Source: Novosphingobium sp. Chol11 (GTDB lineage Bacteria; Pseudomonadota; Alphaproteobacteria; Sphingomonadales; Sphingomonadaceae). From it: DNA of 36,692 nt. The position numbers were made by a program, and so were the translations under genes. Positions 1-8,493 of the stretch are shown piece after piece. Under the pieces are notes generated by a model. That model did no database searches. It was given only the letters and a program-made list of their open reading frames with translations, and had not been told where the DNA came from. Each line of letters starts with the position of its first letter. The stretch's first letter is position 1. The stretch spans positions 1 to 36,692 of the forward strand of contig CAMDQO010000027.1 in the NCBI GenBank assembly GCA_945906105.1. Reading direction: 5' to 3'.

Positions 1-93
1 TTCGATCGTCAGATAACCGAGCTCAAAGTCCGTGCTGCAATCCTCAATCGCTTCTCGCAAATAGGCACACCCAATACCGTTCGTGTTGGGTAG
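1..93 (+). CDS. IS5-family transposase, C-terminal 30 residues (partial)
   Basis: Reading from base 1 in frame 1 gives a 30-residue tail ending at a TAG at 91-93. It starts FDRQITELKVRAAILNRF and contains GTP near the end, matching the conserved C-terminal helix of IS5-family DDE transposases (FDRQ..EL.VR.A.LN). The catalytic DDE residues are not in the window. The gene is cut by the window edge, so it cannot be told whether the full copy is intact. Confidence 0.85.
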   Translation, partial: FDRQITELKVRAAILNRFSQIGTPNTVRVG

Positions 94-130
94 TAATCCT
101 AAATAAAGGATGGTTCAGGCCCGCGCGGAG

Positions 131-145
131 TTATGCAACAAAGCC
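131..145. repeat. IS terminal inverted repeat (right end)
   Basis: The sequence TTATGCAACAAAGCC pairs with GGCTTTGTTGCGTAA at 36546-36560 with one mismatch. It lies 37 bp past the transposase stop, where the right terminal repeat of an IS5-type element is expected. From 146 to 230, between this repeat and rnpB, I see no further feature. Confidence 0.8.
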
Positions 146-230
146 CTCCGCAACACATCTCCCCCAAACAGCCGTTAGCTCACAATCGCACCGCCGCACG
201 GGGACACGCGCGTTGCACGACCAAAAATTC

Positions 231-644
<414 letters not shown>

Positions 645-650
645 AATTTG

Positions 651-1367
651 TTATCTAGCACGACCAAGATCGCGCTCCAACAGGAGTTCGAACAGCAGCG
701 CGCCGATCTCACCATCAACCACGCCATCAATCTTGCGCGGCCGCCAGCGGCGCTGAAAGGCGCGGACGGCGGCGGGGCCATCGCTGATGTCATAGCCGAA
801 GCGTTCAAGCGCGAGGAAGAATGCGCCGTCATTATCGAACACCAGCCGGATCGCCAGCTTCGGCAGTGCCAGCGCGAGGCGGTGGCGGGCCAGCACCTCC
901 CATGGGAACAGCTCGCCCGGATCGTCCTTGCGCGCCGGTGCAATGTCCGAATGGCCGACGACATTGGCGCGCGGAATGTTGTGGCGACGGGTTATGTCCG
1001 CCAGCAGCGGCAGCAGCGCATCGATCTGGGCATCGGGGAACCGGCGATAGCCGAATTCGTGCCCCGGATTGACCAGTTCTATGCCGATCGAGGCCGAATT
1101 CACGTCGGTCACGCCGCGCCAGAAGCTTTTCCCCGCGTGCCAGGCGCGCTTTTCCTCATCGACCAGTTGGGTGACAATGCCAGCCTCATCAATGCAGTAA
1201 TGGGCGGAAACCGAGGCCACCGGATCGCACAGCCGGGCGATGGCCTCTTCGGCGCTCTGCATGCCGGTGTAGTGTAACACCACCATCGAGACGGGAGCCA
1301 GACGCTCGTTGAAATTGGGTGACGGCACATGGGCATGCACCAGCCAATCGCGCATGGACCCAGTCAT
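651..1367 (-). CDS. N-acetylmuramoyl-L-alanine amidase, AmpD/AmiD type
   Basis: A predicted zinc amidase that cuts the bond between N-acetylmuramic acid and L-alanine in peptidoglycan or its recycled anhydro-muropeptides. The 238-residue protein has the Amidase_2 fold pattern: His32 in LHYTGM, Glu97 in IGIEL, His139 in GHSDIAP and Asp149 in DDPG, which correspond to the AmpD zinc ligands and catalytic Glu. A C-terminal part (about 180-238) resembles a peptidoglycan-binding helix bundle (VRAFQRRW, IDG..DGEIGALL), as in AmiD. No signal peptide is seen, which favours cytoplasmic recycling, although the binding domain fits AmiD better. It starts 5 nt after the chpT stop, so the two are probably cotranscribed, with rnpB right behind. 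Confidence 0.9.
   Translation of the reverse strand: MTGSMRDWLVHAHVPSPNFNERLAPVSMVVLHYTGMQSAEEAIARLCDPVASVSAHYCIDEAGIVTQLVDEEKRAWHAGKSFWRGVTDVNSASIGIELVNPGHEFGYRRFPDAQIDALLPLLADITRRHNIPRANVVGHSDIAPARKDDPGELFPWEVLARHRLALALPKLAIRLVFDNDGAFFLALERFGYDISDGPAAVRAFQRRWRPRKIDGVVDGEIGALLFELLLERDLGRAR
652..680 (-). promoter_or_regulatory. Candidate rnpB promoter overlapping the upstream gene's stop codon
   Basis: On the minus strand, TTGGAG (675-680) and TAGATA (652-657) are separated by exactly 17 nt, and the -10-like hexamer ends 7 nt before the P1 5' end at 644. Each hexamer matches only 3 of 6 consensus bases, so the call rests mainly on spacing and placement. The -10 overlaps the TAA stop of the amidase gene. 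Confidence 0.4.
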
Positions 1368-1372
1368 CGCTC

Positions 1373-2014
1373 TTAACCCACCGGCAGGACCGCGCCCATC
1401 ACCAGCGAATCATCGGTGCGGGCATATTGCAGTCCGCCGCCCAGATTTTCAGCCAGCTTGCGGATCAGGGCCGCAGGCGCGGTGCGGCTCGATAGCTCGC
1501 TGTCTGGCAAGGTGCCATCCAGCGCGCGGCCCACCGTTTCATCAAAAGCGATCTTGGCCCCCGAGGCGCGCACCGCGATTTCGGTCGAGCCTTCGCGGAT
1601 CTCCGCGCCGATCTCCAGATTGCCGCCGCGCACCAGTGCTTCGATGCCGAATAGCGACAAGTTGAGCAGCACCTTGACCGCCGGTTTGGGCAGCGTGGCC
1701 GCGGAAACATTCCAGTTTACCGAGATGCGGCGATTGTTCGCGGCCAGCGCTTCCACCAGTGCGCGCGGTTCTTCCACTGGCACCATCTCGCCAAAGCCGC
1801 CAGCGGCACCAAACGCCAGACGAAAGAATTTGAGCTTGTCGGCGCTGGTCTTGGCGCTTTGTTCCAGCAGTTCGACAATCCGCCCGCGCATTTCCCCGTC
1901 GCGTTCTTCAGCCAGCAGTTCCAGCCCATTCGCCATCGCCCCCACCGGGCTCAGCAGATCATGGCACAGCCGCGAACACAGCATGGAAGCAAGGTCGAGA
2001 GAGGAATTGTTCAT
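1373..2014 (-). CDS. chpT: Histidine phosphotransferase ChpT
   Basis: ChpT passes phosphate from the hybrid kinase CckA to CtrA and CpdR in the alphaproteobacterial cell-cycle relay. The 213-residue protein starts with a dimerisation/phosphotransfer helix holding the expected His18 (SRLCHDLLSPVGAMANGLEL), followed by a degenerate ATPase-like domain without ATP-binding boxes. Length and layout match the ChpT family (formerly DUF2328). It lies between the JAMM peptidase gene (47 nt upstream) and the amidase gene (5 nt downstream) in a minus-strand operon. No strong ribosome binding site precedes the ATG at 2014. Family assignment is firm; partners in this organism are inferred. Confidence 0.85.
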   Translation of the reverse strand: MNNSSLDLASMLCSRLCHDLLSPVGAMANGLELLAEERDGEMRGRIVELLEQSAKTSADKLKFFRLAFGAAGGFGEMVPVEEPRALVEALAANNRRISVNWNVSAATLPKPAVKVLLNLSLFGIEALVRGGNLEIGAEIREGSTEIAVRASGAKIAFDETVGRALDGTLPDSELSSRTAPAALIRKLAENLGGGLQYARTDDSLVMGAVLPVG

Positions 2015-2061
2015 GGGGGGCGGGCTTCTTCACAGCTAATCAAGGGTGCGTCGGCGAAGCC

Positions 2062-2475
2062 TTACCCTTCAACGAGATCATAGGAAAGCGCTTCGAAAGT
2101 GCTTTTGCCATCACGCCAGAAAGTCACCGCTCCCCCCGCAGCAATCGCCCAGATGCGATTATCGCCGCTGGCGTGGTCGCAATCGGTGGCAGATGGCAGC
2201 GGATGGCCGTTTGGGTGTGAGTGGTAATAGCCCAGCAGTTGCGCGCCGCCCACCCGTTCGGCGCGGTGAGCGGCGAACAGTGCGGCGGGGTCGATTTCGA
2301 AATGGCGCAATGGATCGGCGGCAATGTTGGCGGCAGGTCGCGCCTCAGCAATGATCCCGCCCTGCCCCAGCAGCAGCCCGCAAGCCTCAGCCGGAGCCGC
2401 CCGCGCCGCTTCCTCAAGCACTGTGGCAATCGCGCCACTTGTCACTTTGATCGCCGTCACCATCTGATCACTCAT
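2062..2475 (-). CDS. JAMM/Mov34-MPN metallopeptidase, stand-alone
   Basis: A small JAB1/MPN-domain protein with a complete JAMM zinc site: Glu30 in EACGLLLG, His85 and His87 in HSHPNGHP, Ser95 and Asp98 in SATD, matching HxH-x7-S-x2-D. Members cut isopeptide or peptide bonds near ubiquitin-like folds, or process sulfur carrier proteins. No sulfur carrier gene is nearby, so the substrate is unknown. I chose the ATG at 2475 (MSDQMVTAIK; 137 aa). An ATG at 2463 or 2493 is possible, and a longer frame upstream is only the complement of rluD. The start overlaps the rluD start on the other strand. chpT follows after 47 nt in the same direction. Confidence 0.8.
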   Translation of the reverse strand: MSDQMVTAIKVTSGAIATVLEEAARAAPAEACGLLLGQGGIIAEARPAANIAADPLRHFEIDPAALFAAHRAERVGGAQLLGYYHSHPNGHPLPSATDCDHASGDNRIWAIAAGGAVTFWRDGKSTFEALSYDLVEG

Positions 2476-3436
2476 GGGGGACGGGCAGACCATCTTGCAA
2501 GGCACTATTGTGCGATCTGGCGGCGGCGGCGGCGAGCGACTGGACAAGGCGCTTGCCCTTGCCAGCGGGCTCAGCCGCGAGCGGATCAAGGCGCTGATGG
2601 GCGAAGGCCGCGTCTCGCTGAACGGCATGGTGGTGACAAACGCCTCGCTAAAACCCGCCGAAGGTTCGAAATATGCCATCGATGTCCCCGCAGCCATTCC
2701 CGCCGAGGCGCAAGCGCAGGATATTCCGCTGGTCGTCGCCTATGAAGACGAGCACCTGATCGTTATCGACAAGCCCGCTGGACTGGTGGTTCATCCCGCC
2801 GCCGGAAATTATGATGGCACCTTGGTCAACGCGCTGCTGCATCATTGCCGGGGCCAGCTTTCGGGCATCGGCGGAGTGGCGCGGCCCGGCATCGTCCACC
2901 GCATCGACAAGGACACATCGGGACTGCTGGTGGTTGCCAAGCACGATGCCGCGCATGAAGGGCTGGCCCGCCAGTTCGCCGATCATTCCATCGAGCGCGC
3001 CTATCTGGCGCTGGTCGGCGGACTTCCGGTGCCGCTGGCCGGGACTGTGCGTGGGAACATCGCGCGTTCCGGCACCAATCGCAAGAAAATGGCGCTGGTT
3101 GAAGACGGACGGGGCAAACACGCCGTCACCCACTACAAAGTGCTGGAGCACTTCGCCAACGCCTCGCTGGTCGAGTGTCGGCTGGAGACCGGGAGAACCC
3201 ACCAGGTGCGCGTTCACATGGCATCAATCGGCCATGCGCTATTAGGCGATCCTGTTTATGGACGAATCCCCCCGCGCCTTGGTCCGCTGCTCAAGACCCT
3301 CAATTTCCGTCGTCAGGCGCTTCACGCCGCCGTTCTGGGCTTCATCCACCCCATTTCGGGTGAGAATTTGCGCTTTTCAAGCACGTTACCCGTCGATCTG
3401 GAGGAACTTTTGGTCGAATTGAAGATTACCCGTTGA
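2474..3436 (+). CDS. rluD: RluD-type 23S rRNA pseudouridine synthase
   Basis: Predicted to convert uridines to pseudouridine in 23S rRNA (RluA/RluD family; exact positions inferred). The 320-residue protein has an N-terminal S4 RNA-binding domain (about 21-70, ERLDKALALASGLSRERIK) and a catalytic domain with the signature HRIDKDTSGLLVVAK, whose nucleophilic Asp is residue 145. The ATG at 2474 overlaps the opposite-strand JAMM start, and no clear ribosome binding site precedes it; the GTG at 2510 is an alternative that would still keep the S4 domain. The Gly run (residues 16-20) is an unusual linker. The gene ends 98 nt before rpoH, with the likely rpoH promoter overlapping its stop. Confidence 0.9.
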   Translation: MGDGQTILQGTIVRSGGGGGERLDKALALASGLSRERIKALMGEGRVSLNGMVVTNASLKPAEGSKYAIDVPAAIPAEAQAQDIPLVVAYEDEHLIVIDKPAGLVVHPAAGNYDGTLVNALLHHCRGQLSGIGGVARPGIVHRIDKDTSGLLVVAKHDAAHEGLARQFADHSIERAYLALVGGLPVPLAGTVRGNIARSGTNRKKMALVEDGRGKHAVTHYKVLEHFANASLVECRLETGRTHQVRVHMASIGHALLGDPVYGRIPPRLGPLLKTLNFRRQALHAAVLGFIHPISGENLRFSSTLPVDLEELLVELKITR

Positions 3437-3447
3437 ATGTTTATGCT
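3419..3447 (+). promoter_or_regulatory. Candidate sigma-70-type promoter for rpoH
   Basis: TTGAAG (3419-3424) and TATGCT (3442-3447) are spaced by 17 nt; each matches 4 of 6 consensus bases. The site overlaps the end of rluD and lies about 88 nt before the rpoH ATG, leaving a sizeable leader. Inferred from sequence only. Confidence 0.4.
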
Positions 3448-3534
3448 ATAACCCCTGCCCCGTGGCTGCCACCGAAAGATGCCTCTTCAGGGTCTTTTAA
3501 CGACAAGCTGGCGATGAAAGGTCGAGTAGAAAAA

Positions 3535-4452
3535 ATGTCTGAGAAAGCACGTAAATTGCCCGTAAAATCCAATCCTGCACCTGTTTTGGGCGGCGAAGCG
3601 GGCCTCAACCGCTATCTGGCCGAGATCAAGAAATTCCCGCTGCTCACGCCCGAGCAGGAATATATGCTCGCCAAACGCTATGCCGAGCATCAGGATCCGG
3701 AAGCAGCCAAGGAACTGGTCACCAGCCACCTGCGCCTCGTGGCGAAGATCGCCATGGGTTATCGCGGCTATGGCCTGCCGGTGTCTGAACTGATCTCCGA
3801 AGGCAACATCGGCCTGATGCAGGGCGTCAAGAAATTCGAACCCGATCGCGGTTTCCGCCTCGCGACTTACGCGATGTGGTGGATCAAGGCCTCGATGCAG
3901 GAATTCATCCTGCGCAGCTGGAGCCTCGTCAAGATGGGCACCACGGCGGCGCAGAAGAAGCTGTTCTTCAACCTGCGCCGGATGAAGAAAAATCTGGATG
4001 CCTATGAGGATTCCGATCTGCGCCCGGCTGATCTGAAGAAGATCGCCACCGATCTTGGCGTGTCAGAGACCGAAGTCATCAACATGAACCGCCGCATGAT
4101 GATGGGCGGCGATGCTTCGCTCAACGTCTCGCTGAACGAGGACGGCGAAGGCCAGTGGCAGGATGCTTTGGCCGACACCGGGCCGTTGCAAGATGAAACC
4201 GTGGCCGAGGCTCAGGAAGCGAGGCTGCGCCACGCCTTGCTGACCGAAGCTATGGGCAGCCTGAACGAGCGTGAGCAAAAAATCCTCACCGAACGACGCC
4301 TGATCGATGATCCCAAGACGCTGGAAGATCTGTCACAGACCTACAAGGTCAGCCGCGAACGCGTCCGCCAGATCGAAGTGCGCGCCTTTGAAAAGCTGCA
4401 AAAGGCGATGCTCAAGATCGCCACGGATCGCCGGTTGCTGCCTGCGGCATAA
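3535..4452 (+). CDS. rpoH: Heat-shock sigma factor RpoH (sigma-32)
   Basis: Directs RNA polymerase to heat-shock promoters such as those of chaperones and Clp proteases. The 305-residue protein has region 2 with SHLRLVAKIAMGYRGYGLP and ATYAMWWIKASMQEFI, the diagnostic RpoH box QKKLFFNLRR (140-149), and region 4 with VSRERVRQIEVRAFEKLQ, the DNA-binding helix-turn-helix. The reading frame stays open 34 codons further upstream, but family length and the GAG-rich leader favour the ATG at 3535 (MSEKARK). clpP and clpX, classical targets, lie 7-9 kb away. A strong hairpin follows the gene. Confidence 0.95.
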   Translation: MSEKARKLPVKSNPAPVLGGEAGLNRYLAEIKKFPLLTPEQEYMLAKRYAEHQDPEAAKELVTSHLRLVAKIAMGYRGYGLPVSELISEGNIGLMQGVKKFEPDRGFRLATYAMWWIKASMQEFILRSWSLVKMGTTAAQKKLFFNLRRMKKNLDAYEDSDLRPADLKKIATDLGVSETEVINMNRRMMMGGDASLNVSLNEDGEGQWQDALADTGPLQDETVAEAQEARLRHALLTEAMGSLNEREQKILTERRLIDDPKTLEDLSQTYKVSRERVRQIEVRAFEKLQKAMLKIATDRRLLPAA

Positions 4453-4459
4453 GCAAAAC

Positions 4460-4507
4460 TGCGCGCGAGGGCGGGCCGAGACAATCGGTCCATTGCCTTC
4501 GCGCGCA
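4460..4507 (+). terminator. Hairpin downstream of rpoH
   Basis: Arms 4460-4472 and 4495-4507 form a 13-bp stem with one mismatch, with a smaller inner stem (GGCCGA / TCGGTCC). It begins 7 nt after the rpoH stop. There is no clear T tract after it, so it may be a weak terminator or an mRNA-stabilising hairpin. Confidence 0.5.
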
Positions 4508-4531
4508 TTCCCGCGCTAGCTTCGCTTCCAG

Positions 4532-5248
4532 ATGCTGCGCCTTCCCAGACTCCCCCGCCCCGGTCCTAACCGCAAGCTGCCCTACCGCATGGCCTGGTGG
4601 CTTGGCCGCGCGATTGTCTGGTTTATCGGCGTCAGTCTGGCACTGGTGGTGCTGTTCCGGTTTGTGCCGGTGCCGGTCACGCTGACGATGATAATCGATG
4701 GCAATGGCATCACCAAGGACTGGACGCCCATATCCCGCATTGACCGCAACATGGTCGCCGCCGTCATCGCCGGTGAGGACGGCAAGTTCTGCGCGCATAA
4801 CGGCTTTGATACCGAGGCGATGCAAAAGGCCTGGGAACGCAACCAGCGCGGCGGGCGGGTGCGCGGCGGCTCAACGATCAGCCAGCAGACCGCCAAGAAC
4901 GTCTTCTTGTGGCAAGGCGGCGGCTATTTGCGCAAGGGCCTTGAAGCTTGGTTCACCGTGCTGATCGAGACCGTCTGGGGCAAGCGGCGGATCATGGAGG
5001 TTTACCTCAATGTCGCCGAAACCGGCATCGGCACTTATGGCGTGGAGGCCGGGGCGCAGCGATATTACCGGCATTCAGCGGCGCACCTGACCACCGTGGA
5101 GGCCGCCCGCATCGCCGCCGCGCTGCCCAGCCCGAAGAAGCGCGAAGTGGTGGGCCCCAGCGGCTTCACCCGCCGACACGGCAACGCAATTGCGGCGGGC
5201 AGCCGGGCGATCAAGCGTTCGGAATTCGATGAGTGCGTTTATGATTGA
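4532..5248 (+). CDS. mtgA: Monofunctional peptidoglycan glycosyltransferase MtgA
   Basis: Polymerises lipid II into glycan strands at the cytoplasmic membrane. The 238-residue protein has a single N-terminal membrane anchor (about 24-45) and a GT51 domain with the two signature motifs: EDGKF, with catalytic Glu82, and RGGSTISQQTAKN, followed by KRRIMEVYLN. There is no transpeptidase domain, as expected for MtgA. The ATG at 4532 lacks a clear Shine-Dalgarno sequence, but the anchor requires a start at or near it. It is convergent with the TonB-dependent receptor across a palindromic region. Confidence 0.92.
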   Translation: MLRLPRLPRPGPNRKLPYRMAWWLGRAIVWFIGVSLALVVLFRFVPVPVTLTMIIDGNGITKDWTPISRIDRNMVAAVIAGEDGKFCAHNGFDTEAMQKAWERNQRGGRVRGGSTISQQTAKNVFLWQGGGYLRKGLEAWFTVLIETVWGKRRIMEVYLNVAETGIGTYGVEAGAQRYYRHSAAHLTTVEAARIAAALPSPKKREVVGPSGFTRRHGNAIAAGSRAIKRSEFDECVYD

Positions 5249-5262
5249 GGGGCAGACTCTAA

Positions 5263-5401
5263 GCCCCTCCTCTTCAGGGGAGGGGCAGTGAGACTTGGCA
5301 GCGTTGCTGCCTAGTCGCAGCGGGGTGAGGCCTATCCTCCCACGCGACATTTGATTGGGAGGATAGGCCCCACCCCAACCCCTCCCCTGAAGAGGAGGGG
5401 C
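5263..5401. repeat. 139-bp imperfect palindrome between convergent genes
   Basis: Outer arms 5263-5285 and 5379-5401 are exact reverse complements over 23 bp. Inner arms 5322-5342 and 5356-5376 are complementary over 21 bp with one mismatch. The left arm carries an extra 36 nt (5286-5321) holding its own small hairpin (GGCAGC / GCTGCC, from 5297). It fills the gap between mtgA and the receptor gene. It resembles dispersed palindromes or MITE-like elements and could also act as a bidirectional terminator. Confidence 0.8.
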
Positions 5402-5421
5402 TAATAGCCCAGCCCCAATAT

Positions 5422-5453
5422 GAAAAGGGGAGAGGCATCGCTGCCCCTCCCCT
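5422..5453 (-). terminator. Intrinsic terminator of the TonB-dependent receptor gene
   Basis: On the minus strand, a 12-bp stem with one mismatch (5442-5453 with 5426-5437) and a 4-nt loop is followed by TTTTC. It lies 24 nt past the receptor's stop codon, in the correct orientation. Confidence 0.7.
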
Positions 5454-5476
5454 GATTTTCAGACTTGGTTTTCGGA

Positions 5477-8149
5477 TCAGAAAGCAAAGACAACCGTGCC
5501 GCTGATCGTGCGCGGTGCGCCGATCTGGACGAAGCCAGGGTTGCCGAAGCTTGAAGTACCTGAGCTTGCAGTGAAGGTCTGCGTCTGGTTCAGGTTGCCG
5601 CCGAACCCACCGACATAGAACTGGTCGAACAGGTTATAGACGTTGAGCTGGATGTAGGTCTTCTTGTTTAGTCCCAGGAACTCAAGGTTCACGCGGGCAT
5701 CAAGATTGACCAGCCAGTAAGCCGCCGCCGTTGCGGAATAGACCTGAGTAGGTGCAGCAGGAGTAACCGGCGTGACGCAAGTGATCGTCGTCGTTCCCGT
5801 GCAGCCCTTTGCGCCATTCGGGACGTATGAACCGGTGAAGGTCGCTTCGTTGGTATCATAGATATAACGCTCTCCGGTGCGCTTGGCGGTGATGCCAAGT
5901 TCAACCGGACCAAGGGTGCCGCGTGCGGTAATGCCAATAGTGTACTTCGGCGCACCGGCTTCACGCTTGCCAGCGGTCAGCGCATAGATCGGCGTGCCAT
6001 CAAGGTTTTCGCCAATGGCGAGGTTATCACGAATTTCCGATTTCAGGATGCTGCCGAAAGCATAGATGGTGAACTCAGGGATCGGCGCGAAGGCAATCGA
6101 GCCATCAATGCCGTACTTTTTCACATCACCCAGGTTACGATAGACAGTCTGGTTGATTTCCGGATCGTAGGCAGAAGCCGAACGGTTGTGGAACTTGTTG
6201 TAGAACGCCGAAACCTGCGCCTGGACCATGCCCGAACGATAGCGCACACCAAGATCGAAGTTGTCGGTGGTTTCCGGCTTGGGCTGAGCGCGCGATGTGC
6301 CCAGCGGGAAGAAGAACGCATTGTAGAGGTTGTCAGTGCCGGGCACCGAAAGCCCCTGCGAGAAGTTTGCGAACAGGCTGACATTATCAACCGGGTGGAA
6401 GACGAAGCCGATGTTGGGCAGCACCTTCTTGTAGTTGTAAACGCGCTTCTGCGGCGGAGCCCAACCCGTGACCGCAATGGCACCCGTAGTGGCATTGGTC
6501 GTCGCCACATAAGGGTTCAGCGTTTGCGCCGTTGCAGCCAGCGTGGCGTTTGAACTGAAGCATTCGACAAAACCGCTCGCCGAGCTGGTGAAGCAGTTGT
6601 TGGTCAGGTCACGCTTGAAGAACGGCATACGGACACCAGCGGTGACCACCAGCTTATCATCCATGAACTCGCCGCGATATTCACCGGCCACCTGATGCAG
6701 GATCGCATAGGACAGACGATCACGCTTTTGCAGGATCGCGCCGGTGGCGTCAGTTTGCGCAGCTCCATCTGCATAGACATCATAGGGTTCGCCATTCTGC
6801 TTGAGCAGGCCGACTTCGCCGGTCTGGCGGTGGCGGGCATGATCAAGCGTGTAGGTAACGCGAACGGTGTTGCTCTCGTTGACGTTCCAGCGCAGGCCGG
6901 TGATCAGGCCATAACGGCGTGTCCGGGTCTGGCTGGGAGCCAGCACCAGCACTGAATCCAGCGCATCGCCATCACCGTTAAGGTCACGACCGAAATAGGG
7001 CGAACCACCCAGATAGCCTGTGGCATTGGTTGTTGCTGAAGTCGGGTTGATATCGCGGAAACCTTCGCGGCCGGTGGCAACGCCGCCGCCATTGGCCTTC
7101 ACGGTCTGGAAACTGGGGTCAACCGTCAGCACCAGATTGTCGGCCAGGGTAAAGCGCGAATTGATACGGATGTTGCCCGTGTCCGAAGGGTTGTAGCGGC
7201 GATCAAATTCGTTGCCGCAGGTCGCGACGGCATCGGCAGCGCCCGGAACCGGGTTGGCGGCCATGCACGGGAAGTTGATCAGGTATTCGCGCTCGTTGTT
7301 GTTGTTAGGGAAGCGCTGGGTCGAAGCCGAACCGACTGTGCGGCCAGCGTCAAGACGCAGCGGCAGCGAACCGAAGAAGTTGTTGCGGTTGATATTGTAA
7401 TGGCCCGAAACCGCGATGAAATCATCACCAGCCAACGGCTGATAGATCTTCATGTTGTACTGCTGCTTGTTGACTTTGCCGTAGTTATTGAACGGGTTCT
7501 TGTTGGTCGCGCGGCTGGCCGCGAACCATGCACGGGTGCCTGACTCGGTCAGATCGCCGGTTTCAACCTTGGCGAAGATGCGCATGAAATCGAACTCACC
7601 GGCAGAGCCCGAAAGCATCACGCCGAAATCATGATCAGGCTTCTTGGTACGCAGGTTGACCGTGCCGCCCGCTGCCGAAGCCGTGGGGCTATCCACATCG
7701 GTGGTGCCAAGGTTGACCGAAACTTCCTCGATCAGTTCAGGATCGATCTGCTGGTTTGAGTAGATCGCATAGTTGCCCGAATCGTTGAGCGGAACGCCAT
7801 CAAAGGTCAGGCTGACGCGGTCCGACGAGAAGCCGCGGATGTTGAGCGTGCCGCCCGACGAGCCATAGGCATCGTTGTTCTGGAACGACACACCGGGAAC
7901 CTGGTTGATCGTATCGAGAATGGTCTGGCCCGGGTTCTGGCGCTGAATGTTTTCCTGCGTCAGCACGGCCTTTGCCTTCGCCGTATCCGGGGCGGCAATA
8001 CCGGCCACCGCTTGCGTGCTGGTGCGCGCGCCGGTGACGATAATCGGCGTGTCGAAATCGATCGAGCCGGTCGATTGCGCCATGGCAGGCGACGCGATAG
8101 CGATGGGAAGGCTGGCCGCACTGATGGCGAGAAATGTCTTGAGCTGCAT
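5477..8149 (-). CDS. TonB-dependent outer membrane receptor
   Basis: An 890-residue outer membrane transporter driven by TonB-ExbBD. It has a signal peptide (1-24, ending PAMA), a TonB-box-like segment (DTPIIVTGAR), and a plug domain with typical sequences (VLTQENIQRQNPGQT, RGFSSDRVSLTFDGVPLN, EEVSVNLGTTD.DSP). A long beta-barrel region ends with a terminal aromatic residue (GTVVFAF) suited to the BAM insertion signal. The substrate cannot be read from sequence; siderophores, cobalamin, saccharides or aromatic compounds are all possible. The next gene upstream, on the other strand, is a divergent cation-efflux gene. No Fur-like box is evident in the shared 344-nt region, so iron control is not supported. 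Confidence 0.9.
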   Translation of the reverse strand: MQLKTFLAISAASLPIAIASPAMAQSTGSIDFDTPIIVTGARTSTQAVAGIAAPDTAKAKAVLTQENIQRQNPGQTILDTINQVPGVSFQNNDAYGSSGGTLNIRGFSSDRVSLTFDGVPLNDSGNYAIYSNQQIDPELIEEVSVNLGTTDVDSPTASAAGGTVNLRTKKPDHDFGVMLSGSAGEFDFMRIFAKVETGDLTESGTRAWFAASRATNKNPFNNYGKVNKQQYNMKIYQPLAGDDFIAVSGHYNINRNNFFGSLPLRLDAGRTVGSASTQRFPNNNNEREYLINFPCMAANPVPGAADAVATCGNEFDRRYNPSDTGNIRINSRFTLADNLVLTVDPSFQTVKANGGGVATGREGFRDINPTSATTNATGYLGGSPYFGRDLNGDGDALDSVLVLAPSQTRTRRYGLITGLRWNVNESNTVRVTYTLDHARHRQTGEVGLLKQNGEPYDVYADGAAQTDATGAILQKRDRLSYAILHQVAGEYRGEFMDDKLVVTAGVRMPFFKRDLTNNCFTSSASGFVECFSSNATLAATAQTLNPYVATTNATTGAIAVTGWAPPQKRVYNYKKVLPNIGFVFHPVDNVSLFANFSQGLSVPGTDNLYNAFFFPLGTSRAQPKPETTDNFDLGVRYRSGMVQAQVSAFYNKFHNRSASAYDPEINQTVYRNLGDVKKYGIDGSIAFAPIPEFTIYAFGSILKSEIRDNLAIGENLDGTPIYALTAGKREAGAPKYTIGITARGTLGPVELGITAKRTGERYIYDTNEATFTGSYVPNGAKGCTGTTTITCVTPVTPAAPTQVYSATAAAYWLVNLDARVNLEFLGLNKKTYIQLNVYNLFDQFYVGGFGGNLNQTQTFTASSGTSSFGNPGFVQIGAPRTISGTVVFAF

Positions 8150-8493
8150 CTGTATTGACCCCGTTTGTCCCGATGAGCGGGAGGATTAGGTAAAATCTTG
8201 ATATGCTGATTATTAGCGACGAATCGCCGGATAGTTCAGCCCTGTCGGCCCTCATACAAGCACCGGTGGCGCTAAAGAACACCGCAATATGACAGTCTGT
8301 TGACAGTTGCAGCGCCTTACAAAGCAGCAACCCGCCACTCGCAAGATGATTCCACACGGCGGCACCCGCACGACATATTGCTACACAGGCACGCAAATCT
8401 ACGAGGGTTTACCGAACTTTCCGACAAGCACCGTTCGACGATTCTTGCTGCACTGCGGCAAATGTGCAACGGTGTCAGTAAGAGGAAAATATC
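8150..8493. other. 344-bp divergent intergenic region, no gene found
   Basis: This lies between the divergent receptor (-) and CDF transporter (+) genes. I find no convincing ORF, RNA or riboswitch. It holds a direct repeat of TGACAG at 8290-8295 and 8301-8306, the second overlapping a perfect TTGACA at 8300-8305, but no acceptable -10 follows. A purine-rich ribosome-binding sequence (AGAGGAA) is at 8481-8487. Confidence 0.5.

Larger units (their letters stand above)
1..145 (+). mobile_element. Right end of an IS5-family insertion sequence (partial)
   Basis: The first 145 bases are the 3' end of an IS element: the tail of the transposase frame, about 37 bp of untranslated DNA, and a terminal inverted repeat at 131-145. 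That repeat is the reverse complement of the repeat at 36546-36560 in 14 of 15 positions. The transposase tail and the N-terminus at the far edge of the window both resemble the same IS5 subgroup. The rest of the element lies outside the window. No target-site duplication can be tested because the partner flank is not visible. Confidence 0.85.

Noticed and set aside
2476..2697. Longer N-terminus for the JAMM protein
   Set aside because: The extra part is the reverse complement of rluD, Pro/Ser-rich and without family match.
8150..8493. Cobalamin or other riboswitch before the TonB-dependent receptor
   Set aside because: No conserved riboswitch core (such as the B12 box) is recognisable in the leader.
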